Part shown: one piece after another, positions 11,632 to 20,552 of the stretch
How the letters are laid out: the number at the start of each line of letters is the position of its first letter
How positions within the stretch are numbered: the first letter of the stretch is position 1
From: Glycomyces arizonensis DSM 44726
GTDB lineage: Bacteria; Actinomycetota; Actinomycetes; Mycobacteriales; Micromonosporaceae
Length of the DNA stretch: 57,918 nucleotides
Direction of reading: 5' to 3'
Assembly: GCF_000482705.1 (NCBI RefSeq)
Contig: NZ_KI519474.1
Span: forward strand, 253,926-311,843
Program-made: the position numbers and the translations under genes
The notes under the pieces: model-generated
Told to the model about the DNA's origin: nothing
What the model saw: the letters and a program-made list of their open reading frames with translations, nothing else
Database searches by the model: none

Positions 11632-12768
11632 TCAGACGGGGCGGCCGTCGATGTAGGCCTGTTCGACCTTGGAGTAGAAGTCGAGCGGGTCGCCGGACCA
11701 GACGCAGAAGTCGGCGTCCTTGCCCGCTTCGAGGGAGCCGATCCGGTCGTCGACGCCCATGATCTTCGCCGGGTTGATCGTCACGGCCCGCAGCGCCGTG
11801 TCCCTGTCCAGGCCCTCCTTGACGCACAGCATCGCCTGGACGATCAGGTGCTCGATCGGCACCACCGGGTGGTCGGTGGCGATCGCCAGCGTCACGCCCG
11901 CCTCGGCGAGCGTCACTGCGTTGGCCGGGAAGCGGTTCACCGTCTCGACCTTGCTGCGGCTGCACAGCAGCGGCCCGAAGATCACCGGCACGCCGCGCTC
12001 GGCGATCACGTCCGCCAGCAGGTGCGCCTCGGTGCCGTGGTCGAGCACCAGGTCGTAGCCGAACTCCTCGGCCACGCGCAGCGCCGTGGCGATGTCGTCG
12101 GCCCGGTGGCAGTGCTGGCGCCACGGGATCTCCCGGTTGAGCACCTTCGTGAGCGTCTCGAGCGTGAGGTTCCGGTCGGGGCTCTCGGCACCCCGGTAGT
12201 TCTCGGCCTCGACGAACGCCTGCCGCAGCACCCCCGCGGTGCCCAGGCGCGTCGACGGGGTCTTCTTCTGCTCGCCGTAGACCCGCTTCGGGTTCTCGCC
12301 GAGCGCGGACTTCACCCCGGCGGGGGAGCGCAGCACCATCTCGTCGACGTAGCGTCCCACGGTCTTGACCGCGACGGTCTCGCCGCCGATGACGTTGCCC
12401 GAGCCGGGGTTGATGCACACGGCGAGCACGCCGCCCTGGAGCGCCTCGGCGAAGCCGGGCTCGGCGGGGTTGATGCCGTCCAGCGCCCGCACGTACGCGG
12501 TGTTGGGGTCGGTCATCTCGTTGGTGTCGTTCCCCGCCCAGCCCTCGGCGACCTCGTGGACGCCGAGGTGGGTGTGGGCGTCGACCAGCCCGGGGACGAT
12601 CCACTTGCCCGCGGCGTCGGTGACGGCGACGCCGTCCGGCACCGGCAGGTCGGGTCCGCCGACGGCGCTGATGCGGCCGTTCTCGACGACGATGGTGCCG
12701 TGCTCGATGGGTCCCGCGGTGACGGGCAGGATGGTCGCACCGCGCAGGGCGAATGAGGCCTGAGTCAT
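11632..12768 (-). CDS. Amidohydrolase family protein (imidazolonepropionase-like)
   Basis: 378 residues from the ATG at 12768, which has GGAGAG 4 nt upstream. An extra in-frame ATG four codons earlier overlaps that site and is less likely. The TIM-barrel metal-dependent hydrolase pattern is present: VPGLVDAHTHLGVHEV (first HxH), a later H-x-H in RQHCHRADD, VLDHGTEAH (third His), and the TDHPVVP Asp. The C-terminal beta-sandwich ends GKDADFCVWSGDPLD. The substrate is unknown; relatives act on cyclic amides or dipeptides. Its upstream region is interrupted by the IS605-type element, whose left end abuts the ribosome site, so native promoter sequences may have been displaced. Confidence 0.85.
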   Translation of the reverse strand: MTQASFALRGATILPVTAGPIEHGTIVVENGRISAVGGPDLPVPDGVAVTDAAGKWIVPGLVDAHTHLGVHEVAEGWAGNDTNEMTDPNTAYVRALDGINPAEPGFAEALQGGVLAVCINPGSGNVIGGETVAVKTVGRYVDEMVLRSPAGVKSALGENPKRVYGEQKKTPSTRLGTAGVLRQAFVEAENYRGAESPDRNLTLETLTKVLNREIPWRQHCHRADDIATALRVAEEFGYDLVLDHGTEAHLLADVIAERGVPVIFGPLLCSRSKVETVNRFPANAVTLAEAGVTLAIATDHPVVPIEHLIVQAMLCVKEGLDRDTALRAVTINPAKIMGVDDRIGSLEAGKDADFCVWSGDPLDFYSKVEQAYIDGRPV

Positions 12769-12896
12769 CGGTCTCTCCACGTGGAGACCTCGTCCTTCGA
12801 GGTGGGGATGAGTCGCGCGTGGTTGTCTGCTGGTGGTCCCACGAAGCGGGATTGGGAGCCGGTCGAGTGTCGTACTCGGCCGGTACGGTCGCTGGC

Positions 12897-14051
12897 GTGC
12901 ATCTTCGGTATTCCTTTCGGGTCTATCCGACCCGCCCTCAGCGGCAATCGCTGGCGCGGACGTTCGGGTGTGTTCGGACGGTCTACAACGACGCCGTGGC
13001 CGCGCGCAAGGCCGCGCACGAGACTGGAGCGAAGTACCCTTCTGCTGTCGCGCTCGCCAAGTCCCTGATCACCGACGCGAAGCGCACCCCGGGGCGGGCC
13101 TGGCTCGGCGAGGTGTCGGTGGTGCCGCTGCAGCAGGCCCTGCGGCACTGCGACCGGGCGTACCGGAACTTCTTCGACTCGCTCAAAGGCAAGCGGACCG
13201 GGCCGCGTATAGGTCCACCCCGGTTCAAGCGCCGCTCGGGCACGCAGACGGCCGAGTACACCCGGCGTGGGTTCCGCCTCAAGGAGGACGGGCGCCTGTA
13301 CGTGGCGAAAGTCGGCGACCTCAAGGTGACCTGGTCGAGGGAACTGCCCGCCGAGCCGTCCTCGGTGACGGTCGTCAAGACCGTGACCGGGAAGTACTAC
13401 GCCTCGTTCGTCATCGCGGTCGAGGACGATGCCGACCTGCTCGAGCCGCTCGACGACCCCGACGCGGAGACCGGGATCGACCTGGGTCTCAAGTCGTTCG
13501 CGGTGCTGCGCGGGGGCAAGGTGATCGAGTCGCCGAAGTTCTTCCGCCAGATGGAACGCAAGCTGAAGAAGGCCCAGCGCGCCCTGTCGCGCAAACGGAA
13601 AGGATCGAACAACCGGGCCAAGGCCCGCATCCGGGTCGGGAAGATCCACGAAAAGATCAAGCACACCCGATCCGACTGGGTGAACCAGCAGGTCGCGATG
13701 ATCGTTGCCGAGAACCAAGGCATCTATGTCGAAGACCTCAACGTTCGCGGGCTCAGTCGCGGCCGGGCCGCCAAGAGCGTCCAGGATGCCGCGTTCGGGA
13801 TATTCCTGTCCCGGCTCGAATCCAAAGCCGCCAGGGCCGGGCGCACCTTCGTCCGGGTGGACCGGTACTTTCCCTCCACCCGGCTGTGCTCGGCGTGCGG
13901 GGCGCTCACCGGGCCCAAGGGGCTGGACGGCCTGTCCATCCGTCAATGGGTGTGCGGGTGCGGGACGCGCCATGACCGGGATGCGAACGCCGAGATCAAT
14001 ATCAGGCGCGAAGGCAAGCGCCTGGTGGCCGCGGGACACGCGGACACCTGA
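12897..14051 (+). CDS. tnpB: RNA-guided endonuclease TnpB (IS605 OrfB)
   Basis: 385 residues from the GTG at 12897 (VHLRYSFRVYPT, the family N-terminus). The longer frame back to 12753 crosses the left end and is not used. The RuvC-like triad is complete: D195 in GIDLGLKSF, E279 in YVEDLNVRGL and D362 in HDRDANAE. The zinc ribbon is LCSACG followed by VCGCG. TnpB uses an omega-RNA from the element's right end to cut DNA next to a short motif, favouring element retention (established for the family). All residues needed for nuclease activity appear present, so it may still be active. Confidence 0.93.
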   Translation: MHLRYSFRVYPTRPQRQSLARTFGCVRTVYNDAVAARKAAHETGAKYPSAVALAKSLITDAKRTPGRAWLGEVSVVPLQQALRHCDRAYRNFFDSLKGKRTGPRIGPPRFKRRSGTQTAEYTRRGFRLKEDGRLYVAKVGDLKVTWSRELPAEPSSVTVVKTVTGKYYASFVIAVEDDADLLEPLDDPDAETGIDLGLKSFAVLRGGKVIESPKFFRQMERKLKKAQRALSRKRKGSNNRAKARIRVGKIHEKIKHTRSDWVNQQVAMIVAENQGIYVEDLNVRGLSRGRAAKSVQDAAFGIFLSRLESKAARAGRTFVRVDRYFPSTRLCSACGALTGPKGLDGLSIRQWVCGCGTRHDRDANAEINIRREGKRLVAAGHADT

Positions 14052-14186
14052 AACGCCTGCGGAGAGCCGGTAAGACCGGGGAGACCCGGCACGGCCCGTC
14101 GAACCAGGAACCCACCCGTAGACGGCCCGCCCAATGCGGCCCGCAAGCCGGGAATCCCCCGCCTTCAAGCGGGTGAAGGATGTCAA
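14052..14186 (+). ncRNA. Candidate omega-RNA scaffold of the TnpB element
   Basis: The 135 nt between the tnpB stop and the element's right end are GC-rich and structured, including GCCGGTAAGACCGG and the terminal CCCGC/GCGGG hairpin. In this family the omega-RNA is made from exactly this region and its guide is the flanking DNA, here starting about GGAATCGCCTTCCGG at 14187. Boundaries are inferred, not observed. Confidence 0.55.
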
Positions 14187-14277
14187 GGAATCGCCTTCCG
14201 GTAGTCGGTCCGCCCCATCCTGCCCTGCCAACCGGCCGACCGGCTAGCGGCCCCCGAGTGTTCGTGGACGGGCCCAC

Positions 14278-15204
14278 TCAGTCCGCCCAGCGGATGATCT
14301 CCTTCGTGACCGTCTCGGCCGCCTCCTGCTGCGGGAAGTGCCCGATGTCGTCCATCAGCTTCCACTCGTAGCGGCCGTGGATGTACCGGCCCGAGCCCTG
14401 CGCGGTGCGCGGCAGCACGCAGGTGTCCATCGCGCCGTGCAGTTGCAGCGTCGGCACCGGCGTCGGCCGCTGGAGCAGCTTCACGAACCGCCGCCCTGCC
14501 AGGCCCATCGCCGTGCGGAACGGCCACCGGAACGCCTCCAGCGCGCAGAACGCCGCCTGCGGGATCTGGATGACGTCCCGGCACGCCCGCACGTATGCCT
14601 GGAAGTCGTTCGTCCCGCGCCACCGCGGCCCCGACCACCAGTACATGAGGTCGGCGACCTTCCGCGCGTCCCACGCGGTCAGCTTGTGCTCGTAGCGCGG
14701 CATCTGGAAGGCGAACAGGTGCTTGGACGCCGACAGCTGCCCCTTGGGGTCGACCGCGAGCGCCGCCCGCTGGCGCAGCGGATGCGCCGCGCCGACGACG
14801 ACGAGGGAGCGGAACTGCTGCGGGTGGAACGCGGCGGCGGCGAAGCCGAGGATGCCGCCGAGGTCGTGGCCCACGACGGTCGCGTCCCGCTCGCCGAGCG
14901 CCCGGACGAGCCCGACGACGTCGGCGGCCATCGTGTAGGCGTCGTAGCCGCGCGGCGGCTTGTCCGAGGCGCCGTAGCCGCGCAGGTCGGCGGCCACGAC
15001 GCGGAAGCCCGCGTCGGCGAGCGCCGGGATCTGGTGGCGCCAGGCCCACCAGAACTCGGGGAAGCCGTGCAGCAGGAGAATCAGGGGGCCCTCTCCGGCC
15101 TCGGCGATGTGGAATCGCGAGCCGTTGGCGTCGATGTGCCGGTGGGTCCACGGTCCCTGTTTGATCGCGGCGCTGTCGGCGAAGTTCCTGCGGTTCACGC
15201 CCAA
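14278..15204 (-). CDS. Alpha/beta hydrolase, epoxide hydrolase-like
   Basis: 308 residues. It has the HGFPEFWWAWR oxyanion block, the nucleophile elbow GHDLGG with Asp (as in epoxide hydrolases and dehalogenases rather than Ser esterases), DLRGYGASDKP, and the late catalytic His in DIGHFPQQE. The acid lies near HGAMDTCV. Soluble. Substrate unknown. It is read on the minus strand, directly downstream of acs by orientation with a 79-nt gap, so read-through is possible. Its 3' end faces the TnpB element's right end. Confidence 0.88.
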   Translation of the reverse strand: MGVNRRNFADSAAIKQGPWTHRHIDANGSRFHIAEAGEGPLILLLHGFPEFWWAWRHQIPALADAGFRVVAADLRGYGASDKPPRGYDAYTMAADVVGLVRALGERDATVVGHDLGGILGFAAAAFHPQQFRSLVVVGAAHPLRQRAALAVDPKGQLSASKHLFAFQMPRYEHKLTAWDARKVADLMYWWSGPRWRGTNDFQAYVRACRDVIQIPQAAFCALEAFRWPFRTAMGLAGRRFVKLLQRPTPVPTLQLHGAMDTCVLPRTAQGSGRYIHGRYEWKLMDDIGHFPQQEAAETVTKEIIRWAD

Positions 15205-15283
15205 AGCGTACGAGGTCGCGAACCGCGGCGGCGACGCCGGACGGCGGTGCGGCCCGTGCCGCGCCGCCGTCCGATGCGGATCG

Positions 15284-17242
15284 TCAGTCCTCCGAGCGGG
15301 CCTGGAGCCCCTCTTTGATGCGCGCCATGACGGAGCTGTCCTGGAGCGTCGTCACGTCGCCGAGCTTGCGGTCCTCGGCGATGTCGCGCAGGAGCCGCCG
15401 CATGATCTTGCCCGAGCGGGTCTTCGGCAGCTCCGAGACCACCATGACCTGCCGCGGCTTCGCGATCGGGCCCAGCGTGCTCGCGACGTGGCCGCGCAGT
15501 TCGGCCAGGTGCTCGGGGCTCGACTCGGTGGCCCCGCGCAGGATCACGAACGCGACGATGCCCTGCCCGGTGAGCGGGTCCGTCGCGCCCACGACCGCGG
15601 CCTCGGCCACCGTGTCGTGGCTGACCAGCGCCGACTCGACCTCCGTGGTCGAGATGTTGTGGCCCGAGACGAGCATGACGTCGTCGACGCGGCCCAGCAG
15701 CCAGATGTCGCCGTCGTCGTCGCGCTTGGCGCCGTCCCCGGCGAAGTACATGTTCGCGAAGCGCGACCAGTACGTGTCGAGGAACCGCTGGTCGTCGCCC
15801 CAGATGGTGCGCAGCATCGACGGCCACGGCTCGCGGATCGTGAGGAACCCGCCGCCGCCGTTCGGCACCGACTCGCCCTCGTCGTCGACCACGTCCACGC
15901 TGATGCCCGGCAGCGGCCGCTGCGCCGAGCCCGGCTTGGTCGCCGTGACGCCCGGCAGCGGCGAGACCATGATCGCGCCGGTCTCGGTCTGCCACCACGT
16001 GTCCACGACGGGGCACTTGTCGTGGCCGATGTGCTCGCGGTACCACATCCACGCCTCGGGGTTGATCGGCTCGCCGACGCTGCCGAGCACGCGCAGGCTC
16101 GACAGGTCGAACCGGTCGGGGATGTCGTCGCCCCACTTCATGTACGTGCGGATCGCCGTCGGCGCGGTGTAGAGGATCGAGACCCCGTACTTCTCGACGA
16201 TCTCCCAGATCCGTCCCTTGTGCGGCGTGTCCGGCGTGCCCTCGTACATCACCTGCGTCGCCCCGTTCGCCATGGGCCCGTAGACGACGTAGGAGTGCCC
16301 GGTGACCCAGCCGATGTCGGCGGCGCACCAGTACACGTCGGTCTCCGGCTTGAGGTCGAACACGGCGTGGTGCGTGTACGCCGTCTGCGTCAGGTAGCCG
16401 CCGGAGGTGTGCAGGATGCCCTTCGGGCGGCCGGTGGTGCCCGAGGTGTAGAGGATGAACAGCGGGTGCTCGGCGTCGAACGAGCGCGCCTCGTGCTCGT
16501 TCGAGGCGGTGTCGACGGTCTCGTGCCACCACAGGTCGCGGTCGTGCCACTCCACGTCCTCGCCGGTGCGGCGCACGACCAGGACCTTCTCGATCGACGG
16601 GCACCGCTCGGCGGCGGCGTCCACGGTGGGCTTGAGCGCGCTGGCCTTGCCCTTGCGGAACCCGCCGTCGGCGGTGATGACCACCTTCGCCCCGGCGTCC
16701 TCGATGCGGCTCGACAGCGCGTCCACGCTGAAGCCGCCGAAGACCACCGAGTGCGGCGCGCCGATGCGCGCGCACGCCAGCATCGCCACGGCCGCCTGGG
16801 GGATCATCGGCATGTAGATCACGACCCGGTCGCCCGCCTCGACGCCGAGGTCGGTCAGCGCGTTCGCGGCGCGCTTGACCTCGTCGAGCATCTCGGCGTA
16901 GGTGACGGTGCGGGTGTCCCCGGGCTCGCCTTCGAAGTGGATCGCCACCCGATCGCCCAGGCCCGCCTCGACGTGGCGGTCGAGGCAGTTGACGGCGACG
17001 TTGAGCTCGCCGCCGGTGAACCATTTCGCGAACGGGGGATTCGACCAGTCGAGGGTCTGGTCCCACTCCTTCGTCCAGTCCAGGCGCCGGGCCTGGGTCT
17101 CCCAGAAAGCGAGCCGATCGGCGGCGGCCTCGTCGTAGGCGGACTCCGTGACGTTCGCCGATCGGGTGAATTCCGGGGAGGGCGGGAACGTGCGGTCCTC
17201 CGACAGGAGGTTGGCGAGCGTCTCTTGCGGGGTTTCTGTCAC
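15284..17242 (-). CDS. acs: Acetyl-CoA synthetase
   Basis: Activates acetate to acetyl-CoA through acetyl-AMP. 652 residues, the usual length. Motifs are the AMP-binding loop [23 protein letters not shown], the adenylate-forming hinge region, and the C-terminal [13 protein letters not shown] with the catalytic Lys that is regulated by acetylation in characterised enzymes. The N-terminus contains the ACS-type W-T-K-E-W-D block. It is divergent from the Fic-like gene across 376 nt. Confidence 0.96.
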   Translation of the reverse strand: MTETPQETLANLLSEDRTFPPSPEFTRSANVTESAYDEAAADRLAFWETQARRLDWTKEWDQTLDWSNPPFAKWFTGGELNVAVNCLDRHVEAGLGDRVAIHFEGEPGDTRTVTYAEMLDEVKRAANALTDLGVEAGDRVVIYMPMIPQAAVAMLACARIGAPHSVVFGGFSVDALSSRIEDAGAKVVITADGGFRKGKASALKPTVDAAAERCPSIEKVLVVRRTGEDVEWHDRDLWWHETVDTASNEHEARSFDAEHPLFILYTSGTTGRPKGILHTSGGYLTQTAYTHHAVFDLKPETDVYWCAADIGWVTGHSYVVYGPMANGATQVMYEGTPDTPHKGRIWEIVEKYGVSILYTAPTAIRTYMKWGDDIPDRFDLSSLRVLGSVGEPINPEAWMWYREHIGHDKCPVVDTWWQTETGAIMVSPLPGVTATKPGSAQRPLPGISVDVVDDEGESVPNGGGGFLTIREPWPSMLRTIWGDDQRFLDTYWSRFANMYFAGDGAKRDDDGDIWLLGRVDDVMLVSGHNISTTEVESALVSHDTVAEAAVVGATDPLTGQGIVAFVILRGATESSPEHLAELRGHVASTLGPIAKPRQVMVVSELPKTRSGKIMRRLLRDIAEDRKLGDVTTLQDSSVMARIKEGLQARSED

Positions 17243-17618
17243 GGGTATTCGCTCCTTACAGCGCGTTACTGTGAGGCAGGTCTATTGCCCGTTACACTAC
17301 CGCGAAACATGACTTTGACAACCGGTGACGTTCCGGACATCGATGAGCGGGAGGCGAGCGGTCGGCGAGCGGCCGCGTCCCCGCATTCCCATGGCGCTCC
17401 TGCTCGGAGCCGCATTCGCGGCCTCGGAACACCCCTGCGCCGCCCTTCGCCCACCGGGGCCCGAGTGACGCGTGGTGCCCGTTCGCTCACCGGATGACGG
17501 GATCGGCCACCTGATCGAGGCGAGCGCATCGGCGGCCGAGTCTGTACCATTTGTCACTGCCCTCCCTCCCGCCCGGTGGGGCGTATCCGCTTCACCTCCA
17601 ACCGGTAAGGTTCCGCCC
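17243..17618. other. Divergent intergenic region, acs / Fic-like gene
   Basis: 376 nt. The part nearest acs is relatively AT-rich and should hold its promoter. TTGACA occurs at 17315-17320 on the plus strand, but I see no convincing -10 partner. An open frame from 17472 into the Fic-like gene has no ribosome site and is not taken as coding. Confidence 0.45.
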
Positions 17619-18374
17619 GTGGATCCTCTAGCGCCTCTCCTCGAACTCTCCGAGGTTGCCGACGCCCTTGAGAACGCCAGAGCCAACGTCGACCGCATGC
17701 TCTGGCACGAGGCCCTCCGCAGCGGCGACGCCCACGTCGCCGCCGAGGTGGCCTTGCACGAGGCGTCCGCGACGCTGGCGCTCGAGGGCTACGACTGCGA
17801 CGTCGAGCGCCTGCGGGCCGGTGACTTCACCGACCCGATCGTGTCCGGCGCCCTGCGCGTCGTCGAGGCGCTCCCCGGGCTGGTGGACGTGTGGGCCATC
17901 TCGCCCCGCTACGTCCTGGCGAAGCTCCACCTGCTCGCCTCCCGCGACTTCCCGGACTCCGGGCACGACTTCGAGCCCGGCCGCATCGAGGTCGACAAGG
18001 ACGGCTCGGCCCGCATCGACGCGATGTGCGCGCTGGTCGCCAGCCCCACCAAGGAGATCCCGGCGGCGCTGACCGCCGCGGTGGTCCACGGCGAACTCGT
18101 CGCCGTCCAGCCGTTCCCGGTGGCCAACAACATCGTCGCCCGCGGCGCGGCCCGGCTCGCCCTGGCCAGCAAGGGGCTCGACTCGAAGCTGCTCGTCACG
18201 GTGAGCGCCGGGCACCTCGACCGGCACCCCGAGTACGTCGGTGCGCAGCGCGCCTGGTCCACCGGCACCCCCGACGGGGTCCGGGCCTGGCTCAAGCACT
18301 ACGGCAAGGCGCTTGAGGCGGGCGCGGCCGAGACGCTCCAGATCTGCACCGAGCTGATGCGCAGCATCGAGTGA
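17619..18374 (+). CDS. Fic/DOC-like protein with degenerate active-site motif
   Basis: 251 residues from the GTG at 17619 (VDPLAPLLELSEV), with GGTAAGG just upstream. The helical body resembles Fic proteins. The expected catalytic HPFxxGNGR is replaced by QPFPVANNIVARGAARL, losing the catalytic His and the GNG phosphate loop. AMP transfer is therefore unlikely. Genes of this type commonly sit beside acs in actinobacteria; a role in controlling Acs is an untested idea. Soluble; no signal peptide. Confidence 0.7.
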   Translation: MDPLAPLLELSEVADALENARANVDRMLWHEALRSGDAHVAAEVALHEASATLALEGYDCDVERLRAGDFTDPIVSGALRVVEALPGLVDVWAISPRYVLAKLHLLASRDFPDSGHDFEPGRIEVDKDGSARIDAMCALVASPTKEIPAALTAAVVHGELVAVQPFPVANNIVARGAARLALASKGLDSKLLVTVSAGHLDRHPEYVGAQRAWSTGTPDGVRAWLKHYGKALEAGAAETLQICTELMRSIE

Positions 18375-18518
18375 GCGATAAAGCCTGAGCGTCCGGGGGC
18401 TGAACCCCCGGAGGTCCGGCGACGCAGTGAGCGGGCACACCGCTTGCCGTCGCGCAGCGGCGTCTGGTTCTGGCGGTGGCGGGCGAGGGGCGGGCCCCGC
18501 CCCTTCACCGGCTGAGCC

Positions 18519-18761
18519 CTAAGCCTCGCCCTTGAGCTCGGCGCGCAGCCGGTCCTTCTCCTCGCGGCGCTGCTTCGCCCGGTCGTCGATGTGGTCGACC
18601 ATCCCGTGGCGCAGGTTCTTGAGCATGAACGTCGACAGCGCCAGCGAGCCGAGCAGCCCGATCCCCAGCGCCAGCAGGATCGGCATGAAGAAGCTCAGCG
18701 GCGCGGCGATGGCCACGATCAGCCCGAGCCGGGCGAGAAAATACTTGGCCACCGGATTCAT
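18519..18761 (-). CDS. Small membrane protein, DUF4229-like
   Basis: 80 residues starting MNPVAKYFLARLGL, with GGAGAGG upstream. Two hydrophobic stretches (about 10-28 and 30-47) are followed by a basic, highly charged cytoplasmic tail. Its ATG overlaps the stop of the upstream membrane-protein gene (ATGA), giving translational coupling. In other actinobacteria DUF4229 genes also lie beside mqn genes. Function unknown; an accessory role in the quinone membrane machinery is only a guess. Confidence 0.75.
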   Translation of the reverse strand: MNPVAKYFLARLGLIVAIAAPLSFFMPILLALGIGLLGSLALSTFMLKNLRHGMVDHIDDRAKQRREEKDRLRAELKGEA

Positions 18762-19174
18762 CGCGGTCGCTCCTCTCCGTAAGTCCTGATACCTGCGTAC
18801 CACAGCGCCGAGTACACCAGCGCGGCCACGAGCCCGCCGACGCCCCCCACGGCCAGCGCGGGCCACGTCTGCGGCAGCAGCACCGTCGCGGCGATCCCGG
18901 CGCCCAGGCCGAGCACGACGCCGGCGAGCGCCACGGCCCAGCGCGAGGCGCCCTCGTAGCGCTTGAACTGCTCCGAGAACACGAACACGCTCGGCACCGC
19001 GGCGATCCACCCCGAGATGCTCCCGAAGTCGCCCCCCGCGACCGCGATGAACAGCAGGTCGATGACGACCAGCGCGACCGCGCCCATGACGACGTACGCC
19101 AGCACCGTCCCGACCAGCTGCCCGAGCGTCTCGATCGGCGGCCTGCCGTCCGCGTCGCCGGGCGCGGCCGCCAC
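18758..19174 (-). CDS. Four-helix membrane protein of unknown function
   Basis: 138 residues with a GTG start that shares one base with the mqnE stop (TAGTG). Four hydrophobic segments are predicted (about 17-44, 47-66, 78-100, 103-125), separated by a short polar loop (EQFKRYEGASR). It lies between mqnE and the DUF4229 gene in a three-gene operon. I do not recognise the family. Confidence 0.7.
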   Translation of the reverse strand: MAAAPGDADGRPPIETLGQLVGTVLAYVVMGAVALVVIDLLFIAVAGGDFGSISGWIAAVPSVFVFSEQFKRYEGASRWAVALAGVVLGLGAGIAATVLLPQTWPALAVGGVGGLVAALVYSALWYAGIRTYGEERPR

Positions 19175-20349
19175 TAGAACCTCACCGACTGCGGCTCGGC
19201 CCGGCGCTCGGCGATCGTCTGCGGGCGGTCGTACTCGCGCACGACCTCGTACTTCGTGTTGCGCTCGACCGGCTGGAACCCGGCGTCGCGGATGAGTTCG
19301 AGCAGGCTCTCGCGGCTCATCTTGTCGGGCGTGCCGTAGTTGTCGGCGTCATGTGTGATCTTGTACTCCACGACCGAGCCGTCGAGGTCGTCGGCGCCGT
19401 AGGACAGCGAGAGCTGCGCCACGTCGAGGCCGTGCATGACCCAGAAGCACTTGACGTGGTCGAAGTTGTCGAGCAGGAGCCGCGAGACCGCGAAGGTCTT
19501 GAGCGACTCGGCCGGGCTCGCCATCGTGGTGCGCGCCTGGAGCTTGTTGCGGATCTTCCCGTCCTGGGAGTCGTGGAAGTCGTGCTGGTAGCGCAGCGGG
19601 ATGAACACGGCGAAGCCGCCGGTCTCGTCCTGGAGCTCGCGCAGCCGCAGCACGTGGTCGACGCGGTGCCTCGGCTCCTCGATGTGCCCGTAGAGCATCG
19701 TCGCGGGGGTCCGCAGGCCCTTCTCATGGGCGAGGCGGTGGATGCGCGACCAGTCCTCCCAGTGGCAGTCGTGGTCGACGATGTGCCGGCGGATCTCCCA
19801 GTCGAAGATCTCGGCCCCGCCGCCGGTCAGCGACTCCAGCCCGGCCTCGATCAGCTCGTCGAGGATCTCCGATGCGTCCAGGCCGGAGATCTTCTCGAAC
19901 CACTGGACCTCGGTGGCGGTGAACGCCTTGAGGTTGACCTGCGGGAGCGTCTCCTTCAACGCGCTCAGTACGCGCGGGTAGTAGCGCCACGGCAGCGTCG
20001 GGTGAAGGCCGTTGACGATGTGGAGCTCGGTGGGCGCGTCGTCCTTCATCTGCTCGGCGAGCGCCACGGCCTGCTCGACGCGCATCGTGTAGGCGTCGGC
20101 TTCGCCGGGCTTGCGCTGGAACGAGCAGTACGCGCAGGAGGCCGAGCAGACGTTGGTGAGGTTGAGGTGGCGGTTGACGTTGAACATCGTCCGGTCGCCG
20201 TTCTTGGCCGTCCGCACCCCGTGCGCGAGGCGGCCCAGCCACGCGAGGTCGTCGACCTCGTAGAGCCCCACGCCGTCGTCGTAGGTCAGCCGCTCGCCCG
20301 CGGCGAGCTTCTCCTCGATCCCGGCTTTGAACGTCGCGGTGTCGTCCAT
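19174..20349 (-). CDS. mqnE: Aminodeoxyfutalosine synthase (radical SAM)
   Basis: Second step of the futalosine menaquinone pathway: joins the chorismate-derived enol ether to adenosine using SAM. 391 residues from the ATG at 20349, which has GGAGG 4 nt upstream; the frame extends further but its N-terminal 63 residues look non-coding. The radical-SAM cluster CSASCAYCSF lies near residues 68-77. The family blocks TELHIVNGLHPTLPW, SLTGGGAEIFDWEIRR and YGHIEEPRHRVDH are present. It heads an operon with two membrane proteins. A second, broken copy of its last ~130 bp lies at 26428-26555. Confidence 0.94.
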   Translation of the reverse strand: MDDTATFKAGIEEKLAAGERLTYDDGVGLYEVDDLAWLGRLAHGVRTAKNGDRTMFNVNRHLNLTNVCSASCAYCSFQRKPGEADAYTMRVEQAVALAEQMKDDAPTELHIVNGLHPTLPWRYYPRVLSALKETLPQVNLKAFTATEVQWFEKISGLDASEILDELIEAGLESLTGGGAEIFDWEIRRHIVDHDCHWEDWSRIHRLAHEKGLRTPATMLYGHIEEPRHRVDHVLRLRELQDETGGFAVFIPLRYQHDFHDSQDGKIRNKLQARTTMASPAESLKTFAVSRLLLDNFDHVKCFWVMHGLDVAQLSLSYGADDLDGSVVEYKITHDADNYGTPDKMSRESLLELIRDAGFQPVERNTKYEVVREYDRPQTIAERRAEPQSVRF

Positions 20350-20552
20350 GACGCCTCCATCCCTTCCGGTCTCCCTGGCGGCACTTTCGGAGCGATGGCT
20401 CCGTGAAGCCAGCGTAACGCCGCCGCGCCGGACCCCGGCCCCCGCACGAGGACCACGTGACGCCGAGGGCCCCCGCTCGGTATGGCGGTCCGGATGCGAG
20501 GGTGGCACGTCTTCGATAGAGTGTCCGTGGCAACCCACAGAAGGACGTCTAT

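Larger units (their letters stand above)
12781..14186 (+). mobile_element. IS605/IS1341-type insertion sequence encoding TnpB only
   Basis: The right end carries the hallmark hairpin CCCGC-CTTCAA-GCGGG (14158-14173) followed by GAAGGATGTCAA, ending near 14186. The left end has a hairpin ACCTCG-TCCTT-CGAGGT (12787-12803). No tnpA (Y1 transposase) is present, so movement would need TnpA in trans. The left limit is approximate: a 14-bp palindrome TCTCCACGTGGAGA (12774-12787) spans the junction and may belong to either side. No target duplication is expected for this family. Confidence 0.8.

Noticed and set aside
20350..20552. c-di-AMP (ydaO-type) riboswitch upstream of the NlpC/P60 gene
   Set aside because: Such genes often have one, but the ~200-nt gap shows no recognisable conserved core.
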